This document shows positions 20,004 to 28,301 of a DNA stretch of 64,000 nt, one piece after another (the first letter of the stretch is position 1; each line of letters opens with the position of its first letter). Both the position numbers and the translations under genes were made by a program. Origin of the DNA: Thermoplasmata archaeon (GTDB lineage: Archaea > Thermoplasmatota > Thermoplasmata > GCA-020350865); assembly GCA_020348445.1 (NCBI GenBank), contig CP070751.1:2444892-2508891 (forward strand), read 5' to 3'. The notes under the pieces are model-generated. The model made no database searches. It saw nothing but the letters and a program-made list of their open reading frames with translations, and was not told the origin of the DNA.

Positions 20004-22226
20004 ATGAAAATCCACATTGGTAAGTATACGATTTTCATAGTATTTTTAATAATCTTGTCAACATCATCACAGGTAAGCTCCGAATCCTGGCCCATGTTCT
20101 TTTCCGATCCACAGCATTCAGGTAACAGTATAACGATCGCACCCAACACATCCGCCACATTATGGTCGGTTCCGTCAATTGGAGGAAACGGTTATTCATC
20201 TCCAGTTGTTGCCAACGGCAAGATGTTTGTAAATAAAGGCGGGGGAGGAATACTGTACTGTCTTTACGAGCTGAATGGAACCGAAATTTGGAACGTGTCA
20301 ATTGGATTTGCCGGTGAGTCATGCTCAACTCCTGCATATGCAGATGGTCTGGTTTATATTATAGGTGACAAACTGTACTGTTTCTATGAGAACAACGGCA
20401 CAGAACTTTGGAGCAACTCACTTTCAGGCGGCGGGATTGGCACTTCATCACCAACTGTATCGGACGGCAGAGTGTTAGTAAACACACAGATTCTCTACTG
20501 TTTCTATGCCTCAAACGGTACTGAAATCTGGAATAATTTTGTGGGAGGAGATTGGGAGCCTTCAACTCCCGCGGTGGCAAATGATAAGGTGTTTGTGAAT
20601 GGGGACCAGCTGTACTGCTTTTATGCTGAAAACGGCACTGAGATTTGGAATACTACAGGTGATGAATCCACTTCCCCAGTTATTGCCAATGGTAGAGTGT
20701 TTTTGCATCCTTACCAAATCTATTGCCTTTATGAAAACAATGGAACCGAGATTTGGAGTAAACCCATTGGAAGCGACTCTTATTCCACTCCAGCCGTGTT
20801 TCAAGGCAATATTTTTCTGAATAATAATGGTGATATATACTGTTTGTACCAGAATAACGGAACCCAGATCTGGCAGGCGACAATCGAGGGTGCAGGATGC
20901 TCCACACCTGCAGTTGATGCCCAAGGAAAAATATACTTGACCGGCGGAAGTTACACATATTGTTTAAATGGGACCAATGGTGAAGAGATTTGGAAAAAAT
21001 CCACAGGTGGTGAGGGATATTCTTCGCCTGCCATTTCAAATGAAAGGGTATTTGTGAACCAAGGTACAGTTTACTGCCTCGGCGGTCCGCCGCCAACAAT
21101 CGACTACATTGGACTGCTGGATGATAACGATAACATATTGACATCCATTACTCTGGATATCGGTGAATGGATTCTCTGCTATGCTGTGGCATACAACAAG
21201 ACAGAAGGTCTTCTTTATGATGTCGATGTATCGTGGTCTTTGGATGACGATATCGCCACCGCAAATCCCGCACAGGGAAATTTCACGAACATAACTGCTG
21301 TCATCAACGGCACATGTAACCTTTTTATGATTTATAATATTTCTATTTCGAACTCTACCCCAGTTACTGTTAGACCACCCATGTCCACTCCCAAGGGCCT
21401 TGTTGTTACAGCTTTGCCCTCAGGAAATGCACTCAATATCACCTGGAGCGCAAATCCTGAGGAATACCTTGCAGGCTACGACATATACCGCTCGCAAACC
21501 CTGGACGGTGTGTATTCAAAGATAAACACTGAACTTATACTCACCGAGTATTATGTTGATGATTCATTGACAACTGGAGTAAGATATTATTATTGTGTTA
21601 TTGCAGTAAACGACCATCAAAAGGAATCCAGGTCATCTGATAAGGTAAGCGGAATTCCTGATTTTGATTCTGATTCAGACGGATTACTAAACTATGAAGA
21701 TGATGACGATGACAATGATAATTACCCTGATACAGAGGACGCCTTTCCTTTAAATCCTCTTGAATGGCTGGACACTGACAGCGATACCATTGGCAACAAT
21801 GCAGACGATGATGATGACGGTGATGGACTGCTCGATACTGAGGAGGATAAAAACGGAAATGGAGTGGTTGATCCTGGTGAAACAGACCCTCTTGATGCTG
21901 ATTCCGACGACGATGGACATGATGATTCTGAAGATTATTACCCACTAGACAAGAGTAAATGGAAAAAACAAGAGGAAGAGGAATTCCCAATGTTTCTACT
22001 TTTGATTGTAATAGTTATAATAATTCTATTGGTTATTTTGATGGCTTTCTTAAAAAAGAGGAAGTCTCCCAAAGCTCCCTTTGAACAAAAGGGGGAGGAA
22101 GATCTAATACAATCTGATCTTGACAAGGAACAACCATCTTCTCATGAGGAGGATCTACAACCTCCAAAGGACGAGGAAGACCATCCACATTTCGAGGGTG
22201 AAGAAAAGCCAGAATCTTCAAAATGA
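20004..22226 (+). CDS. Membrane-anchored propeller / Ig / FN3 / TSP3 protein, shorter paralogue of the 15190 gene
   Basis: 740 residues from the ATG at 20004, six bases after AAGGTGA; the ATG at 19998 would touch that site and is less likely. It has a signal peptide (~1-25), a PQQ-like propeller of eight or nine short blades (~30-370) with the recurring YCLYENNGTEIW signature, one Ig-like domain (~375-460), FN3 (~463-550), an Asp-rich TSP3 region (~550-655), a membrane helix (~660-682) and an acidic tail. The FN3 start (GLVVTALPSGNALNI) nearly matches the second FN3 of the 15190 protein, indicating duplication. The calcium-binding TSP3 repeats suggest a rigid spacer next to the membrane. No catalytic residues are seen. 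Confidence 0.87.
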   Translation: MKIHIGKYTIFIVFLIILSTSSQVSSESWPMFFSDPQHSGNSITIAPNTSATLWSVPSIGGNGYSSPVVANGKMFVNKGGGGILYCLYELNGTEIWNVSIGFAGESCSTPAYADGLVYIIGDKLYCFYENNGTELWSNSLSGGGIGTSSPTVSDGRVLVNTQILYCFYASNGTEIWNNFVGGDWEPSTPAVANDKVFVNGDQLYCFYAENGTEIWNTTGDESTSPVIANGRVFLHPYQIYCLYENNGTEIWSKPIGSDSYSTPAVFQGNIFLNNNGDIYCLYQNNGTQIWQATIEGAGCSTPAVDAQGKIYLTGGSYTYCLNGTNGEEIWKKSTGGEGYSSPAISNERVFVNQGTVYCLGGPPPTIDYIGLLDDNDNILTSITLDIGEWILCYAVAYNKTEGLLYDVDVSWSLDDDIATANPAQGNFTNITAVINGTCNLFMIYNISISNSTPVTVRPPMSTPKGLVVTALPSGNALNITWSANPEEYLAGYDIYRSQTLDGVYSKINTELILTEYYVDDSLTTGVRYYYCVIAVNDHQKESRSSDKVSGIPDFDSDSDGLLNYEDDDDDNDNYPDTEDAFPLNPLEWLDTDSDTIGNNADDDDDGDGLLDTEEDKNGNGVVDPGETDPLDADSDDDGHDDSEDYYPLDKSKWKKQEEEEFPMFLLLIVIVIIILLVILMAFLKKRKSPKAPFEQKGEEDLIQSDLDKEQPSSHEEDLQPPKDEEDHPHFEGEEKPESSK

Positions 22227-22325
22227 TAGCCATATAAATATCTTTATTCAAGAATTGTTCTAAAATATTTAAGTAATCCATACTTTATCTTACCATACCA
22301 AGAAAGATAACAGTGAGGGGTCAAC

Positions 22326-25253
22326 ATGAGGCTAGAATTGAACAGAAAAAAGATTGCTCGTGGGCAATTGTCGATTTTAGTGGCATTTCTATTCGTATTC
22401 TCAATCATGGATGCGTTTTCCATGACTGTTTACAATGAATCAGAAAGAAATGTCGCTTTCTTTGATTACGAGCCGCAAGACGACGGTAAACAACCTGATC
22501 CGCATGGTGTAAGATCCGAGGAGCCCATATGGTCGCCATATTCTGGCTCTCTACCCGATGCTCTTAGTTATTACAGCATAGATTTCGGTGATGTGAACAA
22601 CGATGGCAAACTGGATATCGTTGTGGGCGGAGGCCAGAATCCAAGCAGTGATGGTATTCATTGTTGGGTGGGCGATGGATTTGGGGGATGGTCAGAAGAA
22701 TCTTCTGGCTTACCAACATCGCAATGGCGTTCTGATGTTGAGCTGGGTGATTTAAACAACGACGGTAAGCTCGATATCGCCTGCGGTGGACTGATATATA
22801 CGGGCAACGGCGGAGCTGGTGGCCCTATGGTATGGACATCGGAAAATAATCCTTCATACCCCTGGCTTGGCGTGGCCTTGGGTGATGTAAACAACGATGG
22901 AATATTGGATATTGCTGCTGGAACAGACAACTGGGGTATAAAGATCTGGGTGAGCAACGGCAAGGCAGGAGGCTCCTTTATATGGACCAATTCTTCTGGC
23001 GGTCTTCCTACATCTGGGCAGTATTATGGAACATATCTTGGTGATGTGAACAACGACGGAAATCTCGATCTCGCCGCCGCAACTAACGAACAAGAAGGAA
23101 TTAGGGTATGGACAGGCAATGGAGAATCCGGCTCCTCAGCACTTTGGACCGATGTATCAACATCAACTGGCCTGCCCACTACAGGGGATTATTCTCAGGT
23201 TTGCTTTGGAGATGCGAACAACGATGGAAAACTGGATGTCGCCGGCTCAAAACGATCTGGGGGTGTTAAGTTCTACAAGGGCAACGGTGGCGAAGGTGGA
23301 TTTTCATGGGTTGAAGAATCAAATGGTCTTGCAACAACTAATTGGTATTATGGTCTTGCCTTTGGCGATGTAAACAACGATGGGAACCTAGACCTCGTGG
23401 GAGCCAACTATACTGGAAGAGGTTTAGAAGTCTGGCTGGGAGATGGAGGTTCAGGAGGTTCTGTGGATTGGAGCCCTGCAAGGGAAGGATTACTTGACAT
23501 CTCAAATGCCCTGGATTTATGCCTAGGAGATGTGAACAACGACGGACGGCTCGATATCGGGGTCACATCAGAGATGATGGGAATCCAGGTTTGGGCGGGC
23601 AATTTACCGGATTTGGCGATTACTGGTTGGACCTCAGTCTCTTCTGGGCTTCCAACAAGTTCCGGCTATTATGACGTGATTTTCGGCGATATAAATCATG
23701 ACGGTAAATTGGACCTCGCCGGAGCAGGTAAAGACAATCAAGGTATAGGAGTATGGCTGGGAGATGGAACAGGTAATTGGGCTGAAGTATCTGATTTTGA
23801 TCTTCCCTCAAATGGAGACTATTGTGGGGTGAGATTGAAGGATGTGAATCATGATGGTAATTTGGATTTAATTGCCTCAAGCGATGATCAACTCGGTGTT
23901 CTGATATGGCCTGGTGATGGGACAGGTGGTTTTGGTGCAGGCTCAGGGCCAACTGATCCGGCAAGCCCCCCTAATATGGCGGGAGTGGAGGTTGCCGATA
24001 TCAATTGCGACGGCAATGTGGATATCGCTACCTGTTATTATGAGCCTCCTCAATCTGGAGATAAGGTATATGCCTGGCTTGGTGATGGAAGTGGTGGATG
24101 GGGATCTGATATTGGTCCTCCAGTAGAGCTAGGTTTTGATGATGTGGCTCTCGGGGATGTGGATCATGATGGGAAAATAGATCTATTAGCAACAGCCCAT
24201 ATGCAGGGATACAGGTTCTGGTTGGGAGATGGTACTGGGGGATGGAGTTTGCAACCTCAAAATGGTCTACCCTCATCCAGTGGGATTGGAGGCCTGGGAG
24301 TCTGCTTTGGTGATGTGAACCATGATGGAGATTTAGACATTGCTGTGGGTTCATGGGCGGGCTCTTACGGTGTGCGGGTTTATACCAGTGATGGTGGAGA
24401 TGGTGGAGCTGTGGATTGGGTAAATGACTCTGTGGGCCTGCCAACGGTGGGAACCTACGGAGGGGTGGAGTTTGGAGATATAAACAATGACGGTAACCTT
24501 GACATTCTTTCCGCAAATGCGGGAGGAGGACAAAGTAATGGCATCAGCCTGGCTTTAGGAAATGGAGGTGAAGGCGGATCAATGGTATGGACTGACTCCA
24601 GCCTTCCAGATCTTCCTTTGTCTGGTAATTATTGGGGCGTTGCTTTGGGAGATATCAACAACGATGGTATTCTTGACATAGCCATATCCTCAGCAAATAC
24701 TGGTATTAGGGTGTATATCACTCAAACCCAGCCAACCTATCAAATCAACCTTCTAGAGGGTTGGAACCTCATATCCCTGCCTTTAATCCAGTCAGATCCT
24801 ACCGTGTATAACGTCCTTGGATCCATTTCTGGAGAATACAAGGCAGTGCAATGCTACGATACAGATGATGCAAACGATCCCTGGAAACACTATAATCCCG
24901 ATAAACCCTCACAACTCAACGATTTGACAGATTTGGACCATACCATGGGGATCTGGATATATATCACTGAACCTGGCGGAACCACGCTAACAGTATATGG
25001 AGGTCAATTTAGTGGTGGACAATCAATTACAATACGCCCGGGTTGGAATCTTGCTGGATTTCCCTCACAAACAGACAAACTTCGAGATGTCGCTCTAAAT
25101 AATACTGTATCCGATATCGATTATGTCGGGTATTTTGATGCGTCAACAGATAGATTTGTGATATTAACTGACAGCGATTACATGGAAGTAGGTAGAGGCT
25201 ACTATATTCATTCGACAAATCCCTCTGATATCGTATGGAATGTTCCCCTTTAG
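22326..25253 (+). CDS. Secreted 14-repeat FG-GAP/VCBS protein with WNLI module
   Basis: 975 residues. After a signal peptide (~1-32) come fourteen calcium-loop units of the form GDVNNDGKLDIxxG (~75-800), each followed by a WxGxG(x)GG(x)W segment. Fourteen units would fit two seven-bladed propellers or one continuous array. The WNLI module (~806-975) is of the second subtype, with DPWKHY and GYYIHSTN, like those at 47798 and 50935. There is no C-terminal membrane helix. The DNA of the calcium loops is itself repetitive (aacaacgatgg variants), which favours expansion or contraction by recombination. An extracytoplasmic, calcium-dependent binding protein is inferred. Confidence 0.87.
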   Translation: MRLELNRKKIARGQLSILVAFLFVFSIMDAFSMTVYNESERNVAFFDYEPQDDGKQPDPHGVRSEEPIWSPYSGSLPDALSYYSIDFGDVNNDGKLDIVVGGGQNPSSDGIHCWVGDGFGGWSEESSGLPTSQWRSDVELGDLNNDGKLDIACGGLIYTGNGGAGGPMVWTSENNPSYPWLGVALGDVNNDGILDIAAGTDNWGIKIWVSNGKAGGSFIWTNSSGGLPTSGQYYGTYLGDVNNDGNLDLAAATNEQEGIRVWTGNGESGSSALWTDVSTSTGLPTTGDYSQVCFGDANNDGKLDVAGSKRSGGVKFYKGNGGEGGFSWVEESNGLATTNWYYGLAFGDVNNDGNLDLVGANYTGRGLEVWLGDGGSGGSVDWSPAREGLLDISNALDLCLGDVNNDGRLDIGVTSEMMGIQVWAGNLPDLAITGWTSVSSGLPTSSGYYDVIFGDINHDGKLDLAGAGKDNQGIGVWLGDGTGNWAEVSDFDLPSNGDYCGVRLKDVNHDGNLDLIASSDDQLGVLIWPGDGTGGFGAGSGPTDPASPPNMAGVEVADINCDGNVDIATCYYEPPQSGDKVYAWLGDGSGGWGSDIGPPVELGFDDVALGDVDHDGKIDLLATAHMQGYRFWLGDGTGGWSLQPQNGLPSSSGIGGLGVCFGDVNHDGDLDIAVGSWAGSYGVRVYTSDGGDGGAVDWVNDSVGLPTVGTYGGVEFGDINNDGNLDILSANAGGGQSNGISLALGNGGEGGSMVWTDSSLPDLPLSGNYWGVALGDINNDGILDIAISSANTGIRVYITQTQPTYQINLLEGWNLISLPLIQSDPTVYNVLGSISGEYKAVQCYDTDDANDPWKHYNPDKPSQLNDLTDLDHTMGIWIYITEPGGTTLTVYGGQFSGGQSITIRPGWNLAGFPSQTDKLRDVALNNTVSDIDYVGYFDASTDRFVILTDSDYMEVGRGYYIHSTNPSDIVWNVPL

Positions 25254-25329
25254 TTCTACGAATCCAAGCATAAATGCTCCTTTTCATATTATTGAAATAT
25301 TAGAACAAGATAATGGGAAGATAGGAGGG

Positions 25330-25809
25330 TTACCCCTTTCTTTTCTTAAAACCTGCCATCCTGGGACAGCTGTCTTTCAAATTGCAATCCTCGCATCCAT
25401 ATTTTTTTGTAATGACAGGTAGCATAATGAATCCCATTATTATGAAGATGGAAAATAGGACAAGAAGTGTGATAGAGAATTCATAGTAGAGAAGGTATAT
25501 CCCAGCTAAAACGGGGAGGATCCATGATGGAAAGACAATACCAATATGCCTTCTGAACGTATCATTGAATTTCTTTGAATCTCTCTCTTTAAAAAGCTTG
25601 GCTGCTACCCTAGCATATCCACTTGGACATTTTGGATTATCAAAATGAGGGCAATGGGCGCAAATGAATCTCATGAACCAAAGGGTGCTGAAAATGCAAT
25701 ACAGGACATAGACCAAAAAAAACAACCAACCCAAAAATAACATGATAACGGCCCCGAGCGCATATGTGGAAAATGTGGGTAAGTTATGCAATACCTTATT
25801 TGCTCCCAT
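25330..25809 (-). CDS. Cys-rich integral membrane protein of unknown function
   Basis: 159 residues with about four membrane helices in two hairpins (~12-50 and ~92-132). Two soluble cysteine clusters stand out: CAHCPHFDNPKCPSGYARV after the first hairpin, and CEDCNLKDSCPRM at the C-terminus. Both would lie on the same side of the membrane and could bind a metal or Fe-S cluster. I do not recognise a named family. It lies 93 bases downstream of the nifB-like gene on the same strand and may be cotranscribed, so a role tied to that protein's cluster chemistry is possible but unproven. Confidence 0.75.
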   Translation of the reverse strand: MGANKVLHNLPTFSTYALGAVIMLFLGWLFFLVYVLYCIFSTLWFMRFICAHCPHFDNPKCPSGYARVAAKLFKERDSKKFNDTFRRHIGIVFPSWILPVLAGIYLLYYEFSITLLVLFSIFIIMGFIMLPVITKKYGCEDCNLKDSCPRMAGFKKRKG

Positions 25810-25902
25810 GAATTTCTTTCCTCCATTTTACTATCTTGGGCAATTTGTTGTTACATTTCTCCAATATACGCATATTTCAATTAAACGAAATACAATATGA
25901 AA

Positions 25903-26742
25903 TTATATCTTATCTTTAGAATCTAACCCAGGAATCCCACATGCATCTGCCCTACACTGTTTACATGCTCTGAATATGGGAATTATGCTCTCGCATGCCT
26001 CTCGGGAAGCGATAAGCTCATCACAGGTTGGAGCCCTAAGATGTTTGAATTCTCCTAAAGGAATCAAGGGCATAATATTCATTATAAAGACACCCCGTTT
26101 TTGAATTTCATAGGCGATATCCTTTACATGTTCCAGATTTATTTCAGGAATAAGCACGGTGTTGACCTTGGTCAAGAATCCCAATTCAGAGGCAATTTCC
26201 AGGCCTTCAAGCTGCTTTGATACAAGAACCTCAGCCCCTTCAATGCCACTTAGTATGTTACCCTCCACTATAGAATATGAAGAGATTTTCGAGGCGACTT
26301 CTGGATCAACTGCATTTATTGTTAGTGTAAGGGATTTCACATTAAGTTCTTTTAAGATCCTGGCTTTCTCGGGTAAAAGAAGACCGTTTGTACAAACGCA
26401 TAATTTTAAGTCCGGGAAATTCTCCCCAACTAGCCTCAGGGTCTCTAATGTCTCTTGATTGTAAAGAGGTTCACCAGGACCTGAGATACCCACAACTGCC
26501 ATAGAAGGATTCTTTTCCATTGCCTTCTCTACAGCCAAAATTGCTTCTTCTGGCTTTATCAATTCATAAGCCAATCCAGGGCGCGAACTATGATAATAAG
26601 GTGAGACCTTCCTGTCACAATATTTACAGGCTATGTTGCATTTTGGTGCTACGGGAAGGTGGATTCTCCCAATCTTGTGATGCGCCTGTGTACTGTAACA
26701 CGGATGTGATTGAGAAAGCTCTATTATATCACCATTTAACAA
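25903..26742 (-). CDS. nifB: NifB-like radical SAM protein
   Basis: 279 residues. The N-terminus reads HPCY, then RIHLPVAPKCNIACKYCDRK: the radical SAM C35-x3-C39-x2-C42 motif inside the NifB signature, with Cys15 upstream. The C-terminus has CKQCRADACG (C260, C263, C268), matching the NifB C-terminal pair. These extra cysteines are the family's ligands for the K1/K2 clusters fused into NifB-co, so the full NifB cluster set appears present. It is a stand-alone NifB without a NifX tail. No nitrogenase gene is in the window. The start is a TTG about eight bases after AAGGAG; an overlapping out-of-frame ATG at 26746 opens only a five-codon frame. Confidence 0.85.
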   Translation of the reverse strand: MLNGDIIELSQSHPCYSTQAHHKIGRIHLPVAPKCNIACKYCDRKVSPYYHSSRPGLAYELIKPEEAILAVEKAMEKNPSMAVVGISGPGEPLYNQETLETLRLVGENFPDLKLCVCTNGLLLPEKARILKELNVKSLTLTINAVDPEVASKISSYSIVEGNILSGIEGAEVLVSKQLEGLEIASELGFLTKVNTVLIPEINLEHVKDIAYEIQKRGVFIMNIMPLIPLGEFKHLRAPTCDELIASREACESIIPIFRACKQCRADACGIPGLDSKDKI

Positions 26743-26826
26743 GCATATTTCTCCTTAAGTCTGCCCGTTCAATACATGATTTTATTTATAAAATTTGGCT
26801 TTTAAATATCTTCTTTATCTTCTTTT

Positions 26827-28242
26827 TCAGCCCTCTTTTCTTTTTTTCATAGCCCTATTTTTTAATTCTATTGAGATCATTATCAATACCAATGATAAGA
26901 CTGCAATCCAAATAACAGTAATTATGATCCTGTCCCTTACAACCCAGCATTTACTTGATCGATTACCATCCCCTGAGGTTGTATCATTCCCGTTGTCTGG
27001 TGGGGGTTCACTTTCACCATCTTCGCCATCTTCGCCATCTTCACCATCCTCTCCATCTCCACCATCTCCATCATTTCCTCCATTTCCTCCGTTTCCGTTG
27101 TCAGGTTCGGGAGGTTTTGAGGAATTAAAGGCATAAATTGTTTTTAATGAATTGCCAACAAAAATATATCCCTCTGATATGGCCGCAGACGACAGTATTT
27201 CACCCCCAGTGATATAAGACCATATCAAATCGCCGTTTGTCGCATTCAGTGCATAAAAAATTCCTTGGGATTCACCTATAAAGATTATTTCATCAGCAAT
27301 TGAGGGCGAAGCATCTACAACATCATTTGTTTCAAACTCCCATTTCAGTTGCCCTGTTTCTGCATCAAGAGCCCTAACCTTGTTATCCCTTGCTCCAAAG
27401 AACACCTTACCATACGCAATTGTGGCTGTGGAGACTGTTTCTGCCCCAAGTGTGAAATTCCAAATCTCCCTACCTGTATATAGGTCGAGACAGTACATCT
27501 TTTGAGCATAATTGCCAAAGTAAACCTTATTCTCAAAAATGGACGGGGAAGCCACTATGAAGCCCTTTGTTTCAAACTCCCAAATGACTTCAGCTGTGTG
27601 TATGTTGTAACTCCGAAGAATATTATCACATCCCCCTACTAGGACCATGTCATCAGATACAGCTGCAGAACCTAAAATGTAAGATCCTGCAGTTGAATTC
27701 CATTCCTTTTCGCCGGATGATGCATTTAATGCATATAACATACCGTCATGGGAACCTATGAAAACCTTGGCATTCCCAAAGGTGGGAGAGCCTTCGATAT
27801 CTCCATTAGTTGAAAAGTTCCAGAGTTCAGATCCTGTGTTCGCGTCCAATGCATATAATCTTCCATTAGTGGATCCAATATATAGGATTTCATCAACTAC
27901 CAAAGGGGAGGATTTTACAGTTCCTGTGATTTGGTGTTTCCATGATAAATTACCAGTTTTCATCTCTAATGCATATACCCATCCATCATCAGAGCCAACA
28001 TAGACTGTCCCGTTTACTACCACAGGTGAGGATTTCACAGCCCCAGTTGTGTTGTATGTCCAAAATAACTCGGTTTCATTTCTCAATAAACTGGATGTAT
28101 AACCTGTATTCTGTGAATCATAACAGAATTGTGGCCAATCATCCTGTCCAACTGTGTTATAAACTGTAAAACTCATGGTTGAAAAGGACATGAGAATGAT
28201 AATCGTGGATAATACATTAAATGTCCGCACTCCGCTTTTCAT
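26827..28242 (-). CDS. Membrane-anchored PQQ-like propeller with Gly/Asp/Glu linker
   Basis: 471 residues from the ATG at 28242; a TTG at 28266 would add eight residues. A signal peptide (~1-25) is followed by about eight or nine PQQ-like blades (~35-375; SSPVVVNGTVYVGS.DG.VYALE..TG). A low-complexity linker rich in Gly, Asp and Glu (~380-425) with four tandem GED units comes next, then a membrane helix (~440-460) and a basic tail. The propeller lacks recognisable dehydrogenase residues. The linker is encoded by a short tandem repeat and could vary in length between strains. The topology matches the 633 and 20004 proteins: propeller outside, helix near the C-terminus. Confidence 0.85.
   Translation of the reverse strand: MKSGVRTFNVLSTIIILMSFSTMSFTVYNTVGQDDWPQFCYDSQNTGYTSSLLRNETELFWTYNTTGAVKSSPVVVNGTVYVGSDDGWVYALEMKTGNLSWKHQITGTVKSSPLVVDEILYIGSTNGRLYALDANTGSELWNFSTNGDIEGSPTFGNAKVFIGSHDGMLYALNASSGEKEWNSTAGSYILGSAAVSDDMVLVGGCDNILRSYNIHTAEVIWEFETKGFIVASPSIFENKVYFGNYAQKMYCLDLYTGREIWNFTLGAETVSTATIAYGKVFFGARDNKVRALDAETGQLKWEFETNDVVDASPSIADEIIFIGESQGIFYALNATNGDLIWSYITGGEILSSAAISEGYIFVGNSLKTIYAFNSSKPPEPDNGNGGNGGNDGDGGDGEDGEDGEDGEDGESEPPPDNGNDTTSGDGNRSSKCWVVRDRIIITVIWIAVLSLVLIMISIELKNRAMKKRKEG
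27015..27066. repeat. Short tandem repeat coding for the GDGED linker
   Basis: Units of about nine bases (cttcgccat with ccatcttca and ccatcctct variants) are repeated in tandem and encode the acidic Gly linker of the propeller protein read on the minus strand. A microsatellite-like origin is inferred. Confidence 0.7.
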
Positions 28243-28301
28243 CGATACTATAGATAGAAATAACAATTATAAAACCCTTTCTGGTTTTTTCAATGATATT
28301 C

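Noticed and set aside
22560..24700. Regular DNA repeats in the 22326 gene as a CRISPR array
   Set aside because: The repeats are in frame within a long open frame and encode calcium loops; they vary at wobble positions and there are no unique spacers of constant length.
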